From: Bradyrhizobium sp.
GTDB lineage: Bacteria; Pseudomonadota; Alphaproteobacteria; Rhizobiales; Xanthobacteraceae
Assembly: GCF_016213215.1 (NCBI RefSeq)
Contig: NZ_JACRAW010000139.1
Location: 1 to 44,472, forward strand
Reading direction: 5' to 3'
Length of the DNA stretch: 44,472 nucleotides
The notes beneath the pieces were generated by a model, which searched no databases, was not told the origin of the DNA, and saw only the letters and a list, made by a program, of their open reading frames with translations. Numbering within the stretch: the first letter of the stretch is position 1; each line of letters starts with the position of its first letter. Both the position numbers and the translations under genes were made by a program. This document shows positions 41,485-44,472 of this stretch, piece after piece.

Positions 41485-42474
41485 TCAGGCAATCAGCCTG
41501 GCGTAGAGATCCGCATCCACATTGCCGCCGGACAGCACGATCACGACGTTCTTGCCGCGCGCATCGAGACGGCCCGCCAGCAGCGCGGCGAGAGCAACGG
41601 CCCCGCCGGGCTCGACCACGAGCTTCAATTCGCGAAAGGCAAAGGCAACCGCGGCGGCGACTTCCCCATCCGAGGCCGTGACGCCGCGCGAGAGCAGCTT
41701 GCTGTTGATCGCGAACGTGATCTCCCCGGGGATCAGGGCCATCAGCGCGTCACAAATGGTGCGGCCTGCGGCCTGATGCGCCTCGCGCCTGCCGGCGCGC
41801 AGCGAACGGGCGTGATCGTCAAAATCTTCCGGCTCGGCTACGATCAGTTCGGCCTGCGGAAAGCGCGCCTTCACGGCGGTCGCAACGCCGGCAATCAGGC
41901 CGCCGCCCGAGGCCGGCGCCACCACGACGTCCGGAGCAAGTCCGAGCGCGGCCATGTCCTCGGCGATCTCGCGGCCGGCGGTGCCCTGCCCCGCGATCAC
42001 GAAGGGATCATCATAGGGTTTCACCAGCGTCGCGCCGCGCTTTTCGGCGATGTCGCGGGCGATCGCCTCGCGATCTTCGCGGTCGCGGTCATACAGCACC
42101 ACCTCGGCACCAAAGGCCTTGGTCCGCTCGCGCTTGGACAGCGGTGCGTCGGCCGGCATTACGATCGTCGCCTGCATGTTGAGCAGGCGCGCCGCCTCCG
42201 CCACTCCCTGGGCATGGTTGCCGGAGGAGAAGGCGACGACGCCGCCGCTGCGCTTGTCCTGAGGAATGGAGGACAGCTTGTTGAAGGCGCCGCGGAACTT
42301 GAAGGAGCCGGTCCGCTGCAGCGTTTCCGGTTTGAGGTACACCTTGGCCCCGACCAGTTCGTCGAGCGCGGGCGAGGACAGGAGCGGCGTGCGCACGGCA
42401 AACGGCGCAAGCACGCGCGCTGCGGCTTCGATGTCGGCGGGGCCGACCGGCAGATGTGGGGAAAGTTCCGTCAT
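41485..42474 (-). CDS. threonine/serine dehydratase-like PLP enzyme
   Basis: 329 residues from MTELSPHLPVGPADIE. It is fold-type II: TGSFKFRGAFN with the Schiff-base Lys59, SSGNHAQGVAEAA for substrate carboxylate binding, the phosphate-binding glycine loop ASGGGLIAGVA, and LSGGNVDADLYARL at the end. It has no C-terminal ACT regulatory domain, so it is of the short, catabolic/serine-racemase-like length rather than the biosynthetic IlvA. Substrate (threonine, serine or a hydroxy-amino acid) is not decided by sequence. It is separated from the glycosyltransferase by 63 bases and transcribed the same way. Confidence 0.87.
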   Translation of the reverse strand: MTELSPHLPVGPADIEAAARVLAPFAVRTPLLSSPALDELVGAKVYLKPETLQRTGSFKFRGAFNKLSSIPQDKRSGGVVAFSSGNHAQGVAEAARLLNMQATIVMPADAPLSKRERTKAFGAEVVLYDRDREDREAIARDIAEKRGATLVKPYDDPFVIAGQGTAGREIAEDMAALGLAPDVVVAPASGGGLIAGVATAVKARFPQAELIVAEPEDFDDHARSLRAGRREAHQAAGRTICDALMALIPGEITFAINSKLLSRGVTASDGEVAAAVAFAFRELKLVVEPGGAVALAALLAGRLDARGKNVVIVLSGGNVDADLYARLIA

Positions 42475-42537
42475 GCCGCGACTGTATCGCGGCCGGCAAC
42501 GAACGGGCAAGACACCCGGGCGTGAGGCAAATAAGCG

Positions 42538-43587
42538 TCAGGCGACGAAGCGGGGCTGCTCCTGACAGGACTCCGCAGCCTGCGGAAGCACCGCTCCGAC
42601 CTCGCGGATGGTATCGACGAAGGAGCGCGTCGAAGCTTCCCAGGTGTGATTGGCGGCGAATTCGACACAGGCTTGGCGCGAAATCTCGAGCGCAGACAGG
42701 CAGGCGCTGCGCAGATCCCCATCGAGGACGCCGACCGGCGCGTCACCAATGACATCCCGCGGTCCCTTCACCGGAAACGCGGCAACCGGCAAACCGCTCG
42801 CAAGCGCTTCCAGCAGCACCAGGCCGAACGTGTCGGTTTTGCTCGGAAAAACGAACACGTCCGCGGCGGCGTAGATTTCGGCCAGTTCCTCCCCGTGCCG
42901 GGCGCCGAGGAAAATCGCCTGGGGAAATTCCTCTTCGAGACGGGACCGCGCCGGCCCGTCGCCGACGATCACCTTGGTGCCCGGCAGGTCGAGCTCGAGG
43001 AACGCCTCGAGATTCTTCTCGACCGCAACGCGGCCGACGCAAAGGTAGACCGGCGCGGGCAGGCAGAGATCGACGGGGCGCGGATAAAACAGGTTGGTGT
43101 CGACCCCGCGCGGCCACAGCGTCACGTTGCGAAAGCCGCGCTCGCGCAATTCGCTCGCCAGTTCCGGCGTTGCCGCCATCACGGCGCGGCTCGGGGCATG
43201 GAAGCGGCGCAGCGCCCGCCAGATCAGGTTTTCCGGAACCGGCATCCGCGCCCGGACGTATTCCGGAAAGCGGGTGTGAAAGCTCGTCGTGAACGGCAGG
43301 GCGCGCTGGCGGCAGTAGCGGCGAACCAGAAGTCCGATCGGCCCTTCGGTCGCGATGTGGATGCTGTCCGGCCGGGCGTCCTCGATCAGACGCGCGATCT
43401 TGGCCGGCCGCGGCATGGCCACGCGCACGTCGCGGTAACTCGGCATCGCAAAGGTACGGAACGATTGCGGCGTGAGATAGCAGAACTCGGCGTCCAGGGC
43501 CTTGGCGGCCTCCGCCGTCATGGTCAGCGTCCGAACCACCCCGTTGACCTGGGGATGCCAGGCGTCGGTCGCGACCAGGATGCGCAT
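42538..43587 (-). CDS. GT4-family glycosyltransferase
   Basis: 349 residues. The N-terminal Rossmann half starts MRILVATDAWHPQVNGVVRT, with the acceptor-side GVVRT loop; the C-terminal half has YLCVGRVAVEKNLEAFLEL, VIVGDGPARSRLEEE and VFPSKTDTFGLVLLEALASG, the E-x7-E nucleotide-sugar motif of GT-B retaining enzymes. The closest named kinds are MgtA-type mannosyl/galactosyl transferases and lipid glycosyltransferases. It is next to, and transcribed with, the metallophosphatase gene, a pairing that suggests glycolipid or lipid-A-related membrane work. ATG at 43587 starts exactly at the fold. Confidence 0.88.
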   Translation of the reverse strand: MRILVATDAWHPQVNGVVRTLTMTAEAAKALDAEFCYLTPQSFRTFAMPSYRDVRVAMPRPAKIARLIEDARPDSIHIATEGPIGLLVRRYCRQRALPFTTSFHTRFPEYVRARMPVPENLIWRALRRFHAPSRAVMAATPELASELRERGFRNVTLWPRGVDTNLFYPRPVDLCLPAPVYLCVGRVAVEKNLEAFLELDLPGTKVIVGDGPARSRLEEEFPQAIFLGARHGEELAEIYAAADVFVFPSKTDTFGLVLLEALASGLPVAAFPVKGPRDVIGDAPVGVLDGDLRSACLSALEISRQACVEFAANHTWEASTRSFVDTIREVGAVLPQAAESCQEQPRFVA

Positions 43588-43688
43588 GCTATTGCCGCTT
43601 TCCGAAATTCGCCAGGAATCGCTGTACCCCGTTGCGCGAACTTCGGAAAGCAAAGGGCGATGATGGAGTGTTCATTGCGGCGCTTGCA

Positions 43689-44472
43689 TCATGCGGCACG
43701 CGCAGCCACGCGCGGCACCGGCGCCGCGATGCGCAGCGGATCGGTCCAGGTGATGATCTCGAACCGGCCGTCTTCGTTCTCGGCCAGCGCCGTGCAGCTT
43801 TCCACCCAGTCGCCGCAGTTCATGTAGCGGATGCCCTGCTCGTCGCGGATGACGGCGTAGTGGATATGACCGCAAATGACGCCCTCGGCGTCGTGGCGCC
43901 GAGCTTCCGCGGCCAAGGCCACCTCGAACGCGCCGATATAGTTGACCGCGTTCTTCACCTTCAGCTTGGCCCACTGCGACAGCGACCAATAGGATACGCC
44001 GAACAAGCGCCGGAACATGTTCACGAGCCGGTTCATCTGGATCGCGAACTCGTAGGCCTTGTCGCCGAGATGGGCGAGCCAGCGCGCATTCTGCACCACG
44101 AGATCGAAGATATCGCCGTGGATGACGAGATAGCGGCGGCCATCCACACCGGTGTGGATGGCGTTTTCCTTGACATCGATGCCGCCGAAATGCGTGCCGT
44201 AATAGTCCCGCAGGAACTCGTCATGGTTTCCCGGAACGTAGATGATCTTGGCTCCCTTGCGCGCCTTGCGCAAAAGCTTCTGGACCAGGTCGTTGTGCGA
44301 TTGCGGCCAGTACCAGCCCGACTTCAGCGCCCAGCCGTCGATGATATCGCCGACGAGATAGATCGTATCGGCATGGTGATGACGCAGGAAATCGAGCAAC
44401 AGATCGGCTTGCGAACCGCGGGCTCCGAGATGGACATCGGAGATGAACAGGGTGCGAAAGCGCCGTCCGGGA
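43689..44472 (-). CDS. UDP-2,3-diacylglucosamine diphosphatase (LpxH)-like metallophosphatase, 5' end outside window
   Basis: At least 260 residues; the gene continues past the right edge. FISDVHLGARGSQ, YLVGDIIDGW, VPGNHDEFLRDY, VIHGDIFD and ICGHIHYAVIRDE give the full set of calcineurin-like metal ligands (DxH, GDxxD, GNHD, H, GHxH). The helical insert ARWLAHLGDKAYEFAIQMNR is typical of LpxH-like proteins, though in alphaproteobacteria lipid-A synthesis often uses LpxI, so the substrate may be another phospholipid intermediate. It ends 101 bases before the glycosyltransferase start, and the two are likely co-transcribed. Confidence 0.87.
   Translation of the reverse strand, partial: PGRRFRTLFISDVHLGARGSQADLLLDFLRHHHADTIYLVGDIIDGWALKSGWYWPQSHNDLVQKLLRKARKGAKIIYVPGNHDEFLRDYYGTHFGGIDVKENAIHTGVDGRRYLVIHGDIFDLVVQNARWLAHLGDKAYEFAIQMNRLVNMFRRLFGVSYWSLSQWAKLKVKNAVNYIGAFEVALAAEARRHDAEGVICGHIHYAVIRDEQGIRYMNCGDWVESCTALAENEDGRFEIITWTDPLRIAAPVPRVAARAA

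Noticed and set aside
1..44472. tRNA, rRNA, CRISPR array or replication origin
   Set aside because: I looked for cloverleaf ends, regular spacer arrays and DnaA-box clusters and saw none; a covariance search would settle tRNAs.

Overview
The window looks like chromosomal DNA of a Bradyrhizobium-type alphaproteobacterium (Nitrobacteraceae: Bradyrhizobium, Rhodopseudomonas and relatives). The reasons are high GC throughout, a thioredoxin-reductase-like ferredoxin-NADP reductase of 342 residues, a growth-pole-ring (GPR/RgsE/TipN-like) coiled-coil protein with CtrA-type boxes upstream, an MlaEFD lipid transport operon, and dispersed palindromic repeats of a kind I associate with this family. Genus assignment is inference; no rRNA or tRNA gene is visible.

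Layout. 1-233: 5' end of an IS110-family transposase running off the left edge, abutting a REP-like palindrome. 234-3007: a translationally coupled ATP-grasp ligase and PLP-dependent decarboxylase. 3300-8923: flgE-flgK-flgL hook operon behind a good sigma-54 promoter; FlgE and FlgL carry the same inserted domain. 9106-11146: exported MsrB and a FAD amine oxidoreductase. 11249-13931: SixA-like phosphatase, universal stress protein and three small membrane or unknown proteins. 14027-18782: YciF-like ferritin-fold protein, flippase-like membrane protein, secreted GDSL esterase, and an orphan hexapeptide acyltransferase. 18933-20381: aldehyde dehydrogenase resembling alpha-ketoglutaric semialdehyde dehydrogenase. 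20459-21226: a roughly 650-bp dispersed repeat (copy A) followed by a REP. 21301-24579: DUF2147 protein, ferredoxin-NADP reductase, hotdog thioesterase, 2Fe-2S ferredoxin and an Hpt phosphotransfer protein. 24980-30133: the 1717-residue GPR-like polar protein. 30276-33076: mlaE-mlaF-mlaD. 33221-36597: enolase-superfamily epimerase, MFS transporter and an acidic unknown protein. 36628-39225: a remodelled accessory patch holding a truncated gene, an IS481-type transposase fragment, copy B of the dispersed repeat, an alpha/beta hydrolase and a broken substrate-binding-protein gene. 39645-41414: secreted caspase-like peptidase behind two CRP/FNR-type palindromes. 41485-44472: threonine dehydratase-like enzyme, GT4 glycosyltransferase and an LpxH-type metallophosphatase cut by the right edge.

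How the genes work together. The hook genes make the hook and hook-filament junction. MlaEFD is the inner-membrane part of a phospholipid transporter. FNR and the nearby ferredoxin could form an electron-transfer pair. The Hpt protein and GPR-like protein share a divergent control region with CtrA-type sites, which suggests cell-cycle-timed polar growth.

The most interesting non-genic signal is the dispersed repeat present at 20459-21105 (plus) and 37205-37866 (minus). The two copies preserve nested hairpins while changing bases in compensating pairs, which argues for selection or descent at the level of RNA or single-stranded DNA structure rather than protein.
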